NCBI RefSeq assembly: GCF_947497695.1 | Contig: NZ_CANMHM010000011.1 | Coordinates: forward strand, 1 to 64,000 | Source of the DNA: an uncultured Polaribacter sp. | GTDB lineage: Bacteria; Bacteroidota; Bacteroidia; Flavobacteriales; Flavobacteriaceae | Reading direction: 5' to 3' | DNA length: 64,000 bases | In this document: positions 17,000 through 26,039 of the stretch, piece after piece | Layout of the letters: every line of letters starts with the position of its first letter | How positions within the stretch are numbered: position 1 is the stretch's first letter | Position numbers and translations under genes: made by a program | Notes under the pieces: generated by a model | The model's database searches: none | Told to the model about the DNA's origin: nothing | The model's input: the letters and a program-made list of their open reading frames with translations, nothing else

Positions 17000-17174
17000 G
17001 AGCAACCAGTTTTATATAAATCATAACACCCAATAAGGTTGGTGCCCAAAGACCTAAAAAGATTCCGTGTAATTCATCTCCTGTTAAAAAAAGATATTCT
17101 GCAACAATAACAATAAGAAGACACAATGCTAGCATTAAGAAATTAGCAGTACCTAATTTTTCAATAAATTTCAT
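16986..17174 (-). CDS. 62-residue two-pass membrane protein
   Basis: Starts MKFIEKLGTANFLMLALC. Two hydrophobic helices (about 11-30 and 35-56) are separated by a short loop with TGDELHG, and the C-terminus is AHERK. From memory similar small proteins occur in Flavobacteriaceae, but I know no function. It heads a two-gene unit overlapping the 35-residue gene. Upstream are a TAATTTTG -7 box and two palindromes of FNR/CRP type at positions that suit activation, so expression may respond to oxygen, nitric oxide or redox state. Confidence 0.75.
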   Translation of the reverse strand: MKFIEKLGTANFLMLALCLLIVIVAEYLFLTGDELHGIFLGLWAPTLLGVMIYIKLVAHERK

Positions 17175-17203
17175 TCTATTTTACTATTTACTATAAAAAT
17201 AAT

Positions 17204-17211
17204 CAAAATTA
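17204..17211 (-). promoter_or_regulatory. -7 box of the small membrane-protein operon
   Basis: On the minus strand TAATTTTG fits TAnnTTTG. No TTG is present 19 bp upstream, as would suit an activator-dependent promoter. Confidence 0.5.
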
Positions 17212-17233
17212 ATAATATTTTACACAAATATTG

Positions 17234-17247
17234 TTGATTTTTATCAA
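17234..17247. promoter_or_regulatory. FNR/CRP-type box (TTGAT-N4-ATCAA)
   Basis: TTGATTTTTATCAA is an exact match to the classical FNR consensus. Its centre is about 42 bp upstream of the start site inferred from the -7 box, the usual position for a class II activator. Confidence 0.6.
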
Positions 17248-17252
17248 AATAG

Positions 17253-17267
17253 ATTGATTAAATCAAT
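17253..17267. promoter_or_regulatory. Second palindrome, ATTGATTAAATCAAT
   Basis: A perfect 15-bp palindrome with the same TTGA...TCAA half-sites but a spacer one base shorter. It is centred about 20 bp beyond the first box, near -62. Confidence 0.45.
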
Positions 17268-17418
17268 GTGTTTATTTTATAACCCTAATAGTTAGTTTAG
17301 TAAAATTAACTATTTAAAATCTAATTTTAAAGCAGCTAATATATTTACCTACCAAAATGGAATCAGAATAATTTATAAAATGTAGAAGAGTAATAATAAA
17401 AATATATTATAAGACAAA

Positions 17419-17450
17419 AAAAACCGTAACAAATAAATGTTACGGTTTTA
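17419..17450 (-). terminator. Terminator of the tRNA-Gly/tRNA-Leu unit
   Basis: Stem AAAACCGTAACA with TGTTACGGTTTT followed on the minus strand by a T-run, directly beyond tRNA-Leu. Confidence 0.9.
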
Positions 17451-17451
17451 G

Positions 17452-17537
17452 TACTGAAGATGGGACTTGAACCCATACGAGCATTACTGCTCACTGGATT
17501 TTAAGTCCAGCGTGTCTACCAATTCCACCACTTCAGC
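17452..17537 (-). tRNA. tRNA-Leu (anticodon TAA)
   Basis: 86 nt on the minus strand with a long variable arm (TGAGCAGTAATGCTCG), as in class II tRNAs. The anticodon stem CTGGA/TCCAG encloses CTTAAAA, giving anticodon TAA. The acceptor GCTGAAG pairs with CTTCAGT. CCA is not encoded. Confidence 0.95.
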
Positions 17538-17556
17538 ATGGTATTATTATAGATAG

Positions 17557-17628
17557 AGCGAAAGACGGGATTTGAACCCGCGACCCCCACCTTGGCAAGG
17601 TGATGCTCTACCCCTGAGCTACTTTCGC
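17557..17628 (-). tRNA. tRNA-Gly (anticodon GCC)
   Basis: 72 nt on the minus strand. The acceptor GCGAAAG pairs with CTTTCGC, and the anticodon loop TTGCCAA gives GCC. It is 19 bp upstream of tRNA-Leu, with which it shares a promoter and terminator. Confidence 0.95.
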
Positions 17629-17682
17629 AGTCATAATTTTATAAATGAACTTATTTAAAAACTCTTATTCTTAAGAGCGGTG

Positions 17683-17712
17683 CAAATATATAAAGTTTTA
17701 TTGTTTTAACAA
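17683..17712 (-). promoter_or_regulatory. Promoter of tRNA-Gly/tRNA-Leu
   Basis: On the minus strand, TTG (17712-17710) is separated by 19 bp from TATATTTG (17690-17683), a full match to the Bacteroidota housekeeping promoter. Confidence 0.75.
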
Positions 17713-17821
17713 GTGTTTTTTGTTTTTTTTGATGAATATTTTTTCTCTTTTTTACGCTCTGAAATTTAGGTCTTAATAATCAAAAGGTTACATTTAAATA
17801 TCCTGAAAATTAATTTTAAAT

Positions 17822-17855
17822 AAAAAAGCACCCTAAAATTTAGGATGCTTTTTTA
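17822..17855 (-). terminator. sod terminator
   Basis: Stem AAAGCATCCTAAA with TTTAGGGTGCTTT followed on the minus strand by a T-run, 60 bp beyond the sod stop. Confidence 0.85.
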
Positions 17856-17916
17856 TGAAGATTTGTAAACTCACTTTTAAGCTAATCTACATTTTGAGTG
17901 AGATAATTATCTTGCT

Positions 17917-18522
17917 TTATTTTGCAGCTGCATAACGTCTTTCAACTTCGTTCCAGTTTACTACATTAAAAAATGCACTAATATAATCTGGTCTTCTATT
18001 TTGGTAGTTTAAGTAGTATGCATGTTCCCATACATCTAAAGCTAATATTGGCGTTCCTCCACAACCATTTGGCATTAAAGGATTGTCTTGGTTTGGAGTA
18101 GAACATACAGAAACTTTACCATCTTTATCTACACACAACCAAGCCCAACCAGAACCAAATTGTGTAGCTGCTGCTTTTGAAAAAGCTGTAATAAAATCAT
18201 CTTTAGATCCAAAAGCTGCTTCAATTGCATCTTTTAATTCACCAGATAAGTAACCTCTATCATTTGGATTTAAAACAGTCCAAAATAATGAGTGATTATA
18301 AAAACCACCACCATTATTTCTAACAGCTTTGTTTTCTAAATCTAAATTGGTAAGAATATCTTCAATAGATTTTCCTTCTAAATCTGTACCTGCAATTGCA
18401 TTGTTTAAGTTGTTTGTATATCCTTGATGATGTTTGCTATGGTGAATTTCCATAGTTTTTGCATCTATATTTGGTGCTAATGCATCATAAGCATATCCTA
18501 ATTCTGGTAATTGAAAAGCCAT
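17917..18522 (-). CDS. sodB: Superoxide dismutase (Fe/Mn)
   Basis: Converts superoxide to oxygen and hydrogen peroxide in the cytosol. The four metal ligands are His27, His77, Asp163 and His167, the last two in [26 protein letters not shown] is at 122-129. At 201 residues with no signal peptide it is a normal cytosolic enzyme. Iron, manganese or cambialistic use cannot be settled by eye; the symbol reflects similarity to the iron type. Confidence 0.93.
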   Translation of the reverse strand: MAFQLPELGYAYDALAPNIDAKTMEIHHSKHHQGYTNNLNNAIAGTDLEGKSIEDILTNLDLENKAVRNNGGGFYNHSLFWTVLNPNDRGYLSGELKDAIEAAFGSKDDFITAFSKAAATQFGSGWAWLCVDKDGKVSVCSTPNQDNPLMPNGCGGTPILALDVWEHAYYLNYQNRRPDYISAFFNVVNWNEVERRYAAAK

Positions 18523-18630
18523 TTTTGTATTTTTAAAGTTATATATTAATTTACTGTGTAAAATTACTGATTATCGGATTGTTTAACAAGAAATTTATGT
18601 TATGATAACTTATTAAAGTATAAGCAAGAT

Positions 18631-19641
18631 TTATTCTCCGTGAATTTGCATAAATTCTTCTAATTGATTTACCATATTTTTACTCCCACATATAAAAGGA
18701 ACTCTTTGATGTAACTCAGTAGGTTCTACATCCATAGTTCTTATGTAGCCATCAGAAGATTTTCCATTAGCTTGTTCAGCAATAAAAGCCATTGGGTTAC
18801 ACTCGTACAATAATCGTAGTTTACCATCTGGGTTTCTAGAGCCTTTTGGGTACATGTAAATACCACCTTTAATCATATTTCTATGAAAATCTGAAACTAA
18901 AGAACCAATATATCTACTTGTATAAGGTCTGTCTCCTTCTTCTTCCTGACAATATTTTATATATTTTTTTACACCAAGAGGAAAATCTTGATAATTTCCT
19001 TCATTTACTGAGTAAATATTGCCATCTTCTGGAAAACTCATATTTGGATGAGATAAGTAAAAAGAACCAATTGCAGGATTTAATGTAAAACCATTTACAC
19101 CATCACCAGTTGTATAAACAATCATTGTAGAGGTTCCATACACTACATAACCAGCAGCAACTTGCTCGCTTCCTTTTTGTAAAAAATCCTTTAATTGTAC
19201 TGGAGTTCCTGTTGGGGTAACACGTCTGTAAATAGAAAAAATAGTTCCTACAGACACATTAACATCAATATTAGAAGAACCATCTAAAGGGTCAATTAAA
19301 ACAACATATTTATTTTGATGATTTTCATCAATACTATTTATAGTAATAAAACTATCTTCTTCTTCACTTGCAATACCACAAACAATATTTCTTCTAGTTA
19401 AAGTTTGAATAAATTTATCATTTGCATAAACGTCTAATTTTTGCTGATCTTCACCTTGTATATTTGTGTCACCTGCTGCACCAATAATATCTACTAAACC
19501 TGCTTTATTTACTTCATGATTAACCACTTTAGCAGCTAATCTTATAGAATTTAAAAGACTAGATAACTCTCCAGAACTATATTTAAAAGCATGTTGGTGT
19601 TCAATAATAAATTCACCTAAAGTCTGTTTTTTTACTGACAT
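18631..19641 (-). CDS. fbp: Fructose-1,6-bisphosphatase, class I
   Basis: Gluconeogenic phosphatase producing fructose 6-phosphate. The metal-binding and catalytic signature [19 protein letters not shown] is near residues 117-135, the acidic EEEDS segment near 92-96, and the C-terminal [21 protein letters not shown] is typical. The length of 336 residues matches the family. It lies upstream of sod on the same strand with a 108-bp gap, probably a separate unit. Confidence 0.96.
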   Translation of the reverse strand: MSVKKQTLGEFIIEHQHAFKYSSGELSSLLNSIRLAAKVVNHEVNKAGLVDIIGAAGDTNIQGEDQQKLDVYANDKFIQTLTRRNIVCGIASEEEDSFITINSIDENHQNKYVVLIDPLDGSSNIDVNVSVGTIFSIYRRVTPTGTPVQLKDFLQKGSEQVAAGYVVYGTSTMIVYTTGDGVNGFTLNPAIGSFYLSHPNMSFPEDGNIYSVNEGNYQDFPLGVKKYIKYCQEEEGDRPYTSRYIGSLVSDFHRNMIKGGIYMYPKGSRNPDGKLRLLYECNPMAFIAEQANGKSSDGYIRTMDVEPTELHQRVPFICGSKNMVNQLEEFMQIHGE

Positions 19642-19789
19642 ATATAATCTTTATTTAACGATTTACTACAAAAATGCATTTTTTTAAAGATTTAACTATC
19701 CTTTTCTATCTTTTTTTAATAACTTTTTTAAACAAATTGGTAATAATTGTATAAAATGTTTAAATATTTTTAGCGACCTACAAAAAAAC

Positions 19790-19797
19790 TATCTTTG
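19790..19797 (+). promoter_or_regulatory. -7 box of the acetyltransferase-aspartokinase operon
   Basis: TATCTTTG matches TAnnTTTG, 17 bp before the ATG at 19815. Confidence 0.55.
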
Positions 19798-19814
19798 AAC
19801 AAATTTTAGGTAAA

Positions 19815-20294
19815 ATGGATTTTATTGTAAGACTTGGTGAAGAAAAAGACATGCAATCTGTACTAAATTTGATTACAGAATTAGCAGTTTTTGAAAAAGA
19901 GCCAGAAGCAGTAGAAATTACTGTAGAAACTTTAATTGAAGATGGTTTTTCTAAAAACCCACAGTTTAAAGTTTTTGTAGCAGAGCAAGAAAATAAAATA
20001 ATTGGAATTGCTTTGTTTTATGAACGATATTCTACTTGGAAAGGAAAATCTATTCATTTAGAAGATTTAATTGTTACCAAAAGTAAACAGAAAATAGGAG
20101 CAGGAAAAGCATTGTATACCGCTGTTTTGCAATATGCACATGATCATAATTATAATAGAGTTGCTTGGGAAGTTATTGATTGGAACACCAATGCAGTCAA
20201 CTTTTATAAAAGTACAGGTGCTACCTATTTAAATGATTGGTCTATTGTGCAAATGGATAAAGAAAATTTAGCAAACTATATTGAAAATAATTAA
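19815..20294 (+). CDS. GNAT N-acetyltransferase (diamine/spermidine acetyltransferase-like)
   Basis: A 159-residue acetyl-CoA-dependent transferase. The central ALFYERYSTWKGKSIHLEDLIV strand and turn, and the acetyl-CoA loop near GAGKALYTAV (about residues 96-108), follow the pattern of the SSAT-like GNAT branch. The end NAVNFYKSTGATYLNDW is also typical. It is followed after 1 bp by aspartate kinase, so the two are co-transcribed. Whether the substrate is a polyamine or an amino-acid derivative is open. Confidence 0.85.
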   Translation: MDFIVRLGEEKDMQSVLNLITELAVFEKEPEAVEITVETLIEDGFSKNPQFKVFVAEQENKIIGIALFYERYSTWKGKSIHLEDLIVTKSKQKIGAGKALYTAVLQYAHDHNYNRVAWEVIDWNTNAVNFYKSTGATYLNDWSIVQMDKENLANYIENN

Positions 20295-20295
20295 A

Positions 20296-21549
20296 ATGAA
20301 GATTTTTAAATTTGGAGGAGCATCTGTAAAAGATGCAGCAAGTGTAAAAAATATAACAAGTATTTTACAAAGTGAAGGTACAGAAAATACCGTTGTTGTA
20401 ATTTCTGCCATGGGAAAAATAACCAATGCTTTTGAAGAGGTTATTGATGCTTACTACAACAAAGCTAAAGATTTATCTGATAAGTTAGCTGTAATTGAAA
20501 GCTTTCATAAAAATATAATGAATGATTTGTTTGATAAAAACGATGAAATTTATAAAGAAATAGAGATTACTTTAGGTGAGTTAAGTTGGTTTTTGTCACG
20601 TAATACATCACAAAGATATAATTATGTGTATGATCAAATTATTTGTTTTGGAGAAATTTTATCAACCAAAATAATCAGTGCATATTTAACTAAAATTGGG
20701 GTAGAAAATATTTGGTTTGATGTAAGAAACTATATAAAAACAGATAGTAATTACAGAGATGCAAAAGTAGATTGGAATTTAACGCAAGAATTAATTAGTG
20801 AAAAATTAGATGCATCAAAATTAAACATAACACAAGGTTTTATTGCTGCAAATGATACAGAAAACACAACTACTTTAGGTAGAGAAGGTTCTGATTATAC
20901 AGCAGGTATTTTTGCCTATTGTTTAGATGCAGAAAATGTAACTATCTGGAAAGATGTACCAGGGGTTTTAAATGCAGATCCAAGAGTTTTTTCTGATACA
21001 ACTTTACTAGAACAAATTTCTTATGAAGAGGCTATAGAAATGGCGTTTTACGGAGCATCTGTTATCCATCCAAAAACCTTACAACCTCTAGAAAGAAAAG
21101 AAATTCCTTTATTGGTACGTTCTTTTATCAATCCTAAAGAAACGGGTACAAAAGTTACCAAAGGAACAAGGTTAGTGCCTTATATTCCGTGTTTTATTGT
21201 AAAGAAAAATCAAATTTTAGTATCTATATCTGCACTTGATTTTTCTTTTATGGTAGAAAATAATATTAGTTATATTTTTAAAAAATTACACGATTATCAA
21301 TTAAAAGTAAATGTAATTCAAAATTCTGCCATTAGTTTTTCTGTTTGTATTGATAATAAATTCAATAATTTTGATGCGTTTTACAAAGAGTTAAAAACAG
21401 AATTTAAAATAGATGTTCAAAAAGGAGTCGATTTGTATACTGTTCGTCATTTTGATGATAAAGCAATACAAAGTATCCAAGAAAAAGGAAGTTTTCTTTT
21501 AACACAGGTAAATAAAGAAACAATGCAAATTGTTTTAGAAGCAAAATAA
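20296..21549 (+). CDS. lysC: Aspartate kinase
   Basis: Phosphorylates aspartate, the first step toward lysine, threonine and methionine. I choose ATG 20296 because MKIFKFGGASVKDA begins the family's KFGG nucleotide-binding motif and the upstream TTG adds only five residues. The amino-acid kinase domain runs to about residue 280, with LGREGSDYTAGIFA and WKDVPGVLNADPR. The ACT-type regulatory part occupies the last 120 residues. It is monofunctional (417 residues), with no homoserine dehydrogenase. It is 1 bp after the GNAT gene. Confidence 0.93.
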   Translation: MKIFKFGGASVKDAASVKNITSILQSEGTENTVVVISAMGKITNAFEEVIDAYYNKAKDLSDKLAVIESFHKNIMNDLFDKNDEIYKEIEITLGELSWFLSRNTSQRYNYVYDQIICFGEILSTKIISAYLTKIGVENIWFDVRNYIKTDSNYRDAKVDWNLTQELISEKLDASKLNITQGFIAANDTENTTTLGREGSDYTAGIFAYCLDAENVTIWKDVPGVLNADPRVFSDTTLLEQISYEEAIEMAFYGASVIHPKTLQPLERKEIPLLVRSFINPKETGTKVTKGTRLVPYIPCFIVKKNQILVSISALDFSFMVENNISYIFKKLHDYQLKVNVIQNSAISFSVCIDNKFNNFDAFYKELKTEFKIDVQKGVDLYTVRHFDDKAIQSIQEKGSFLLTQVNKETMQIVLEAK

Positions 21550-21691
21550 TTTTTTAAGAGAATTTTTAATGAATATAATTTTTAGGACCTAGTTGATAAA
21601 TGTAATTTTATCAAGTTCGATTTTTATATGAATTTATGAATGAAATTTATAATTAGGTTTAGAAACTTTTTACAAATAAAAAATTAGTGTT

Positions 21692-21846
21692 ATGCTAGCT
21701 TCAAAAAAGAAAAAATCAGCGAATTCATGGTTCTTTTATAAAGCATTATTTCAGCCTGTTTTGGCAATAATTTAATGAAAATACCTACCTTTTTTAGTAT
21801 GTTTGTTTTAGCTTTAACTTCAATTTATGGCATTAGTAACTTCTAA
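21692..21846 (+). other. Two tiny coupled reading frames before the acyltransferase
   Basis: ATG 21692 opens 27 codons (MLASKKKKSANSW...). Its TAA overlaps the ATG of a 23-codon frame (21775-21846, MKIPTFFSMFVLALTS), which in turn overlaps the acyltransferase start by 20 bp. The second would make a hydrophobic peptide. They could be leader peptides or chance, given the short lengths. I see no family match. Confidence 0.2.
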
Positions 21847-23623
21847 AGAAATAGCCAAAGTAATTGGTTTGCAAAAGTTTGGTTTTTTTGGTGTTTCTGT
21901 TGGATGGTTTTTGTTAAAAATACTGCGCATTTCTTCTGTAAACAAAATGTATGATCAAAATAAAGATAAAACCGATCTACATTTTTTAAACGGTGTTTTA
22001 GAACATTGTCAGGTAAAGTTTGAAATTCCTGAAGAAGATTTAAAAAGAATCCCAAAAGATGGTGCTTTTATAACAATTTCAAACCATCCTTTAGGCGGAA
22101 TTGATGGTGTTTTATTATTAAAACTACTTGTAGAAAAAAGAACCGATTATAAAATTATTGCCAATTTTTTATTACAAAAAGTAGCTCCTTTAAAATCTTA
22201 CATAATGCCTGTAAATCCTTTTGAAAATAGAAAGGATGCAAAATCTAGTGTTGCAGGTATCAAAAATGCATTGTTACATTTAAAAGAAGGAAAACCTCTA
22301 GGTATTTTTCCTGCAGGTGAGGTTTCTACTTATAAAAACGGAAAATTATATCTAGATAAAACTTGGGAAAAAGGGGCTGTTAAGTTCATAAAAAAAGCAA
22401 ATGTACCAGTAATACCAATTTATTTCCATGCCAAAAACAGTCGTCTTTTTTATTTTTTAGCGAATATTTCCGATACTTTTAGATCTGCAAAATTACCATC
22501 AGAATTACTATCTCAAAAAAATCGAGTTATAAAAGTAAGAATAGGCAAACCAATAGCTGTTAAAGAGCAAAACGAATTTAAAGAGATTAATAATTATGCT
22601 AAGTTTCTTAGAAAGAAAACCTACATGTTGGCAAATCCTTTTAAGAAAGTAAATAGATTAATTTCTAATCAGCACTTAAAAATCCCCAAGAAATCAGTAA
22701 AAAAAATAACGCATCAAAAAAATCCTGCCTTATTTATTAGCGAAATAAGTTCACTAAGAAAAACAAATTGCAAATTGCTAGAAAGCAAAAATTACGAAGT
22801 GTTTTTTGCAAGTGCCAAAGAAATTCCTAATTTATTGCACGAAATTGGTAGATTACGTGAAATTACTTTTAGAGAAGTTGGAGAGGGAACAAATAAAGAA
22901 ATTGATTTAGATAAATTTGATGAATTCTATCATCATTTATTATTGTGGGATCAACAAGCAAATTGTTTAGTTGGAGCCTACAGAATGGGGCTAGGTAAAG
23001 AAATTTTTAAAAAGTACGGAATTAAAGGTTTCTATATTCATACTTTGTTTAGAATTGAGCCAGAATTGCATCAAATGATGAGCAATACTATAGAAATGGG
23101 TCGTGCTTTTATAATTGGCGAATATCAGCAAAAACCAATGCCATTATTTTTGCTATGGAAAGGAATTATACATGTTACTCTGCGTTATCCAACCTATAAA
23201 TATTTAATGGGTGGTGTTTCTATAAGCAATAAATTTTCAGATTTTTCAAAATCGTTAATGATAGAATTTATGAAATCTCATTATTACTATCCTTACATTG
23301 CACAATACATTCATCCGAAGAAAGAATACAAAGTAAAATTAAAAGATGCTGATAAAGATTTTGTGTTTGATGCCACCAAAGCAGATTTGCAAAAGTTCGA
23401 TAAAATTATCGATGAAATAGAACCAGGAGCATTAAGAATACCTGTACTTATTAAAAAATATATCAAACAAAACGCACGTTTAGTTGCTTTTAATGTAGAT
23501 CCCAAATTTAACAATACAGTAGATGGTTTGTTATATCTTAAGGTAGCAGAAATACCAGAAAGCACAGTAAAACCTGTTATAGAAGAATTTCAAGCAGCGT
23601 TAGAGTCGAAAATTACAGAATAG
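21827..23623 (+). CDS. Fused PlsC-type and GNAT-type acyltransferase (OlsF-like amino-lipid synthase)
   Basis: A 598-residue two-domain protein. The N-terminal half is a lysophospholipid acyltransferase domain with NHPLGGID (H-x4-D, about 86-93) and FPAGEVS (about 163-169). The C-terminal half (about 330-560) is a GNAT-like N-acyltransferase domain with LREITFREVGEG and IEMGRAFIIGEYQ. This combination is known for OlsF-type enzymes that make ornithine or glycine lipids, phosphate-free membrane lipids of Bacteroidota. The amino acid used is not predictable by eye. It follows lysC with a 277-bp gap. Confidence 0.8.
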   Translation: MALVTSKEIAKVIGLQKFGFFGVSVGWFLLKILRISSVNKMYDQNKDKTDLHFLNGVLEHCQVKFEIPEEDLKRIPKDGAFITISNHPLGGIDGVLLLKLLVEKRTDYKIIANFLLQKVAPLKSYIMPVNPFENRKDAKSSVAGIKNALLHLKEGKPLGIFPAGEVSTYKNGKLYLDKTWEKGAVKFIKKANVPVIPIYFHAKNSRLFYFLANISDTFRSAKLPSELLSQKNRVIKVRIGKPIAVKEQNEFKEINNYAKFLRKKTYMLANPFKKVNRLISNQHLKIPKKSVKKITHQKNPALFISEISSLRKTNCKLLESKNYEVFFASAKEIPNLLHEIGRLREITFREVGEGTNKEIDLDKFDEFYHHLLLWDQQANCLVGAYRMGLGKEIFKKYGIKGFYIHTLFRIEPELHQMMSNTIEMGRAFIIGEYQQKPMPLFLLWKGIIHVTLRYPTYKYLMGGVSISNKFSDFSKSLMIEFMKSHYYYPYIAQYIHPKKEYKVKLKDADKDFVFDATKADLQKFDKIIDEIEPGALRIPVLIKKYIKQNARLVAFNVDPKFNNTVDGLLYLKVAEIPESTVKPVIEEFQAALESKITE

Positions 23624-23640
23624 TCACTATTTTTTTATTT

Positions 23641-23725
23641 GGGCGTTCCCCAAAAAGGGTCGGGCTTTCCGTTTCAAGTCCTCGGTCGTTCCTTCCTGTG
23701 GGCTTTCCACTGCAATCCCTAACGC
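23641..23725 (+). repeat. Dispersed GGGCGTT/AACGC repeat, copy C
   Basis: 85 bp, opening GGGCGTTCCCCAAAAAGGGT, then CGGGCTTTCC, and ending CTGCAATCCCTAACGC. It starts 18 bp after the acyltransferase stop. Confidence 0.8.
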
Positions 23726-24027
23726 AAATAGTACAATAAGAGTAGTTTATTATATTATTTATTCTTTAATTATTTTATGATCAAATTTCATTAAAAATAA
23801 TTTTAAACCCGTTTTTACAAATAAATGTTAAGTATTTAAACAAGGTTTATATTTTTTTAACAAACTATTAAATCATATCAGGAGAAATTATATCATTTTT
23901 TTACACAATTTTAACCATATAAAGCTCGTTAAAAATCCTTTTTTTTAGAGTTATCTGTTTCGTTTCAATGGAAACGCAATTTTAAAATATTTTAATTTTG
24001 TGTGAATACAAAATTAAATTTTAGAAC
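23726..24027. other. Gene-free A/T-rich promoter region
   Basis: No gene is visible. A TAATTTTG box at 23992-23999 fits the -7 element for the downstream holin-like gene. TTTCGTTTCAATGGAAACG just upstream contains a short GTTTC/GAAAC inverted repeat. Confidence 0.45.
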
Positions 24028-24078
24028 ATGACAAAAAAGCAGGCACATCCTTTTGGTACAATTTTAGCATTTATATAA
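24028..24078 (+). other. 16-codon upstream reading frame
   Basis: ATG 24028 opens MTKKQAHPFGTILAFI and stops 13 bp before the holin-like gene. A possible leader peptide; nothing else supports it. Confidence 0.15.
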
Positions 24079-24091
24079 TAAAATACATAAC

Positions 24092-24451
24092 ATGAAAACA
24101 TTTTTAAAAATATTACTTACAGCCTTAGCAGTTGTTGTTTTAGCCAGTATTTTACCAGGAATTTCAGTAGCAGGCTATACATCAGCAATTATTGTAGCAG
24201 TAATAATTTCTTTGCTAAATATGTTTGTTCGTCCGCTTTTAATATTTTTCACATTGCCAGCAACTTTAGTAACTTTTGGGTTATTTATTTTTGTAATAAA
24301 TGCGTGTATTATTTTATTGGCAGATAAATTGGTATCAGATTTTACAGTTTCTGGTTTCTGGACAGCCTTATTATTCAGTATTTTACTCTCTATTTTTAGG
24401 TCGGCATTGTTTACATTATTAAAAGAAGATAAAAAAAGGATTCAAAACTAA
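24092..24451 (+). CDS. Phage-holin-family small membrane protein
   Basis: A 119-residue protein with four hydrophobic segments (about 4-22, 28-45, 50-75 and 90-110), including LLNMFVRPLLIFFTLPATLVTFG. This is the pattern of the widespread 'phage holin family 4' or DUF360-type membrane proteins. Despite the name, these chromosomal proteins are not phage genes, and their role is unclear. No phage genes lie nearby. It is upstream of tig but tig has its own promoter. Confidence 0.8.
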   Translation: MKTFLKILLTALAVVVLASILPGISVAGYTSAIIVAVIISLLNMFVRPLLIFFTLPATLVTFGLFIFVINACIILLADKLVSDFTVSGFWTALLFSILLSIFRSALFTLLKEDKKRIQN

Positions 24452-24482
24452 ACAACATTGCTGAAATAGAAGTGTTTAAACA

Positions 24483-24513
24483 TTTGTGCAATCAATTAAA
24501 ATCACTAATTTTG
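24483..24513 (+). promoter_or_regulatory. Trigger factor promoter
   Basis: TTTG (24483-24486), a 19-bp spacer and TAATTTTG (24506-24513) form a complete Bacteroidota promoter 32 bp before the tig start. Confidence 0.8.
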
Positions 24514-24545
24514 CACTCGATTTTTCAAGATAAAAGAACAAATAA

Positions 24546-25862
24546 ATGAATATTACAAAAGAAAACATTGATGCGTTAAACGCAGTTGTAAAGGTTGATA
24601 TTGTTGCAGATGATTATCAAGCAAAAGTAACAGAATTATTAACAGATTATCGTAAAAAAGCAGATGTTCCTGGTTTTAGAAAAGGACATGTGCCAATGGG
24701 AATGATTAAAAAGCAGTATGGTAAATCTATTATGATAGATGAGGTTAACAAGCTTTTACAACAATCTTTAAATAAATTTTTAACAGAAGAAAAATTAGAT
24801 ATTTTAGGAAATCCTATTCCTAGAATGGAAGAAAATTTTAACTGGGATGCAGAAACTTTTTCTTTTGAATTTGAATTAGGTTTAGCACCTGTTTTTGAAG
24901 TAGATTTAAAAGGAAAAAATAAAGTAACACAATACAACATTGTTGCAACTGAGGATTTATTAGACGAAGAAGTGAAGAACATTCAAAATCGTTACGGAAA
25001 AGTAAACCCTGTAGAAGTTGCTGCTGAAAGTTCTAGCATAACTGGTACTTTTGTAAATGAAGAAAAAGAAATCAATAAAAAATCTACTTTTTTAATAAAA
25101 GATATTAAAGAAGGAAACGCTAAATTAGTTGGAGCGAAAGTTGGAGATGTAATTGAGTTAGCAACAAAAGGCTTATTTGAAGATGCTCACAGATTAGAAC
25201 ACGTTTTAGGTGTTTCTCATGATGCAATTCACAATTTAGATGTAACCGTTTCTTTTACTATTGAAGGAATTACAGAAACACAACCAGCAGATTTAGACAA
25301 AGAATTGTTTGATCAACTATTTGCAGATGGTTCAGTAACTTCTGTAACAGAATTAAGAGCCAAAATTAAAGAAGATGCAGAAAAGCAATTTCAACAACAA
25401 GGAGACCAGCAATTATTAAACGCTGTAACAGAACACTTGGTAGAAAATACAAAGTTTGATTTACCAGCAGATTTCTTAAAGAAATGGTTAAAAACAGCTG
25501 GAGAAAAAGAATTAACAACAGAAGAAGCTACTGCAGAATTTGAAAAATCTGAAAAAGGGTTACGTTATCAATTAATCGAAGGAAAGATTATGAAAGATAA
25601 TGACATTAAATTAGACTACAAAGAATTGGTAGACTATGCAAAAGGTTTTATTAGAACTCAAATGGCACAGTTTGGTAACATGAATCCAGAAGAAAAAGAA
25701 TTGGATGATATTGCTGGTAAAATCTTACAAAACCAAGAAGAAGCTCAAAAATTACAATCTCAATTAATTAGTCAGAAATTATTGACTTTTTACAAAGAGA
25801 ACATGAAGTTTAAAACAAAAGAACTTTCTTACGAAGATTTTATCAAAGAAGTTTATAAGTAA
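24546..25862 (+). CDS. tig: Trigger factor
   Basis: Ribosome-bound chaperone meeting nascent chains. The N-terminal ribosome-binding loop GFRKGHVPMGMIKKQYG (about 43-59) is clear. A PPIase-like middle region follows (about 150-240), but it is divergent and may lack isomerase activity. The C-terminal chaperone arms are helical and rich in Glu and Lys. The 438-residue length is normal. clpP and clpX follow, a common tig-clpP-clpX order, here separated by a terminator. Confidence 0.94.
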   Translation: MNITKENIDALNAVVKVDIVADDYQAKVTELLTDYRKKADVPGFRKGHVPMGMIKKQYGKSIMIDEVNKLLQQSLNKFLTEEKLDILGNPIPRMEENFNWDAETFSFEFELGLAPVFEVDLKGKNKVTQYNIVATEDLLDEEVKNIQNRYGKVNPVEVAAESSSITGTFVNEEKEINKKSTFLIKDIKEGNAKLVGAKVGDVIELATKGLFEDAHRLEHVLGVSHDAIHNLDVTVSFTIEGITETQPADLDKELFDQLFADGSVTSVTELRAKIKEDAEKQFQQQGDQQLLNAVTEHLVENTKFDLPADFLKKWLKTAGEKELTTEEATAEFEKSEKGLRYQLIEGKIMKDNDIKLDYKELVDYAKGFIRTQMAQFGNMNPEEKELDDIAGKILQNQEEAQKLQSQLISQKLLTFYKENMKFKTKELSYEDFIKEVYK

Positions 25863-25930
25863 AAGTTATTATAAGTATTGAAACAATCTGTTTGTTAAAT
25901 TAGAATGTTTCTTTATCTTAAATACTAAAA

Positions 25931-25965
25931 TAAAAAACCTGAATTTTTAAAATTCAGGTTTTTTT
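25931..25965 (+). terminator. tig terminator
   Basis: Stem AAAAAACCTGAATTTT with AAAATTCAGGTTTTTT, including the T-run, about 70 bp after the tig stop. Confidence 0.9.
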
Positions 25966-26039
25966 AGCGACATAAAGTAGCAAGTAAGTAAAAAAATAGT
26001 TCTTATATTTACAAATCAAATATTAAATTAAAACTCAAA

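Noticed and set aside
24092..24451. Prophage remnant suggested by the holin-family gene
   Set aside because: No lysin, capsid, integrase or att site is present, and this family is common as ordinary chromosomal membrane proteins.
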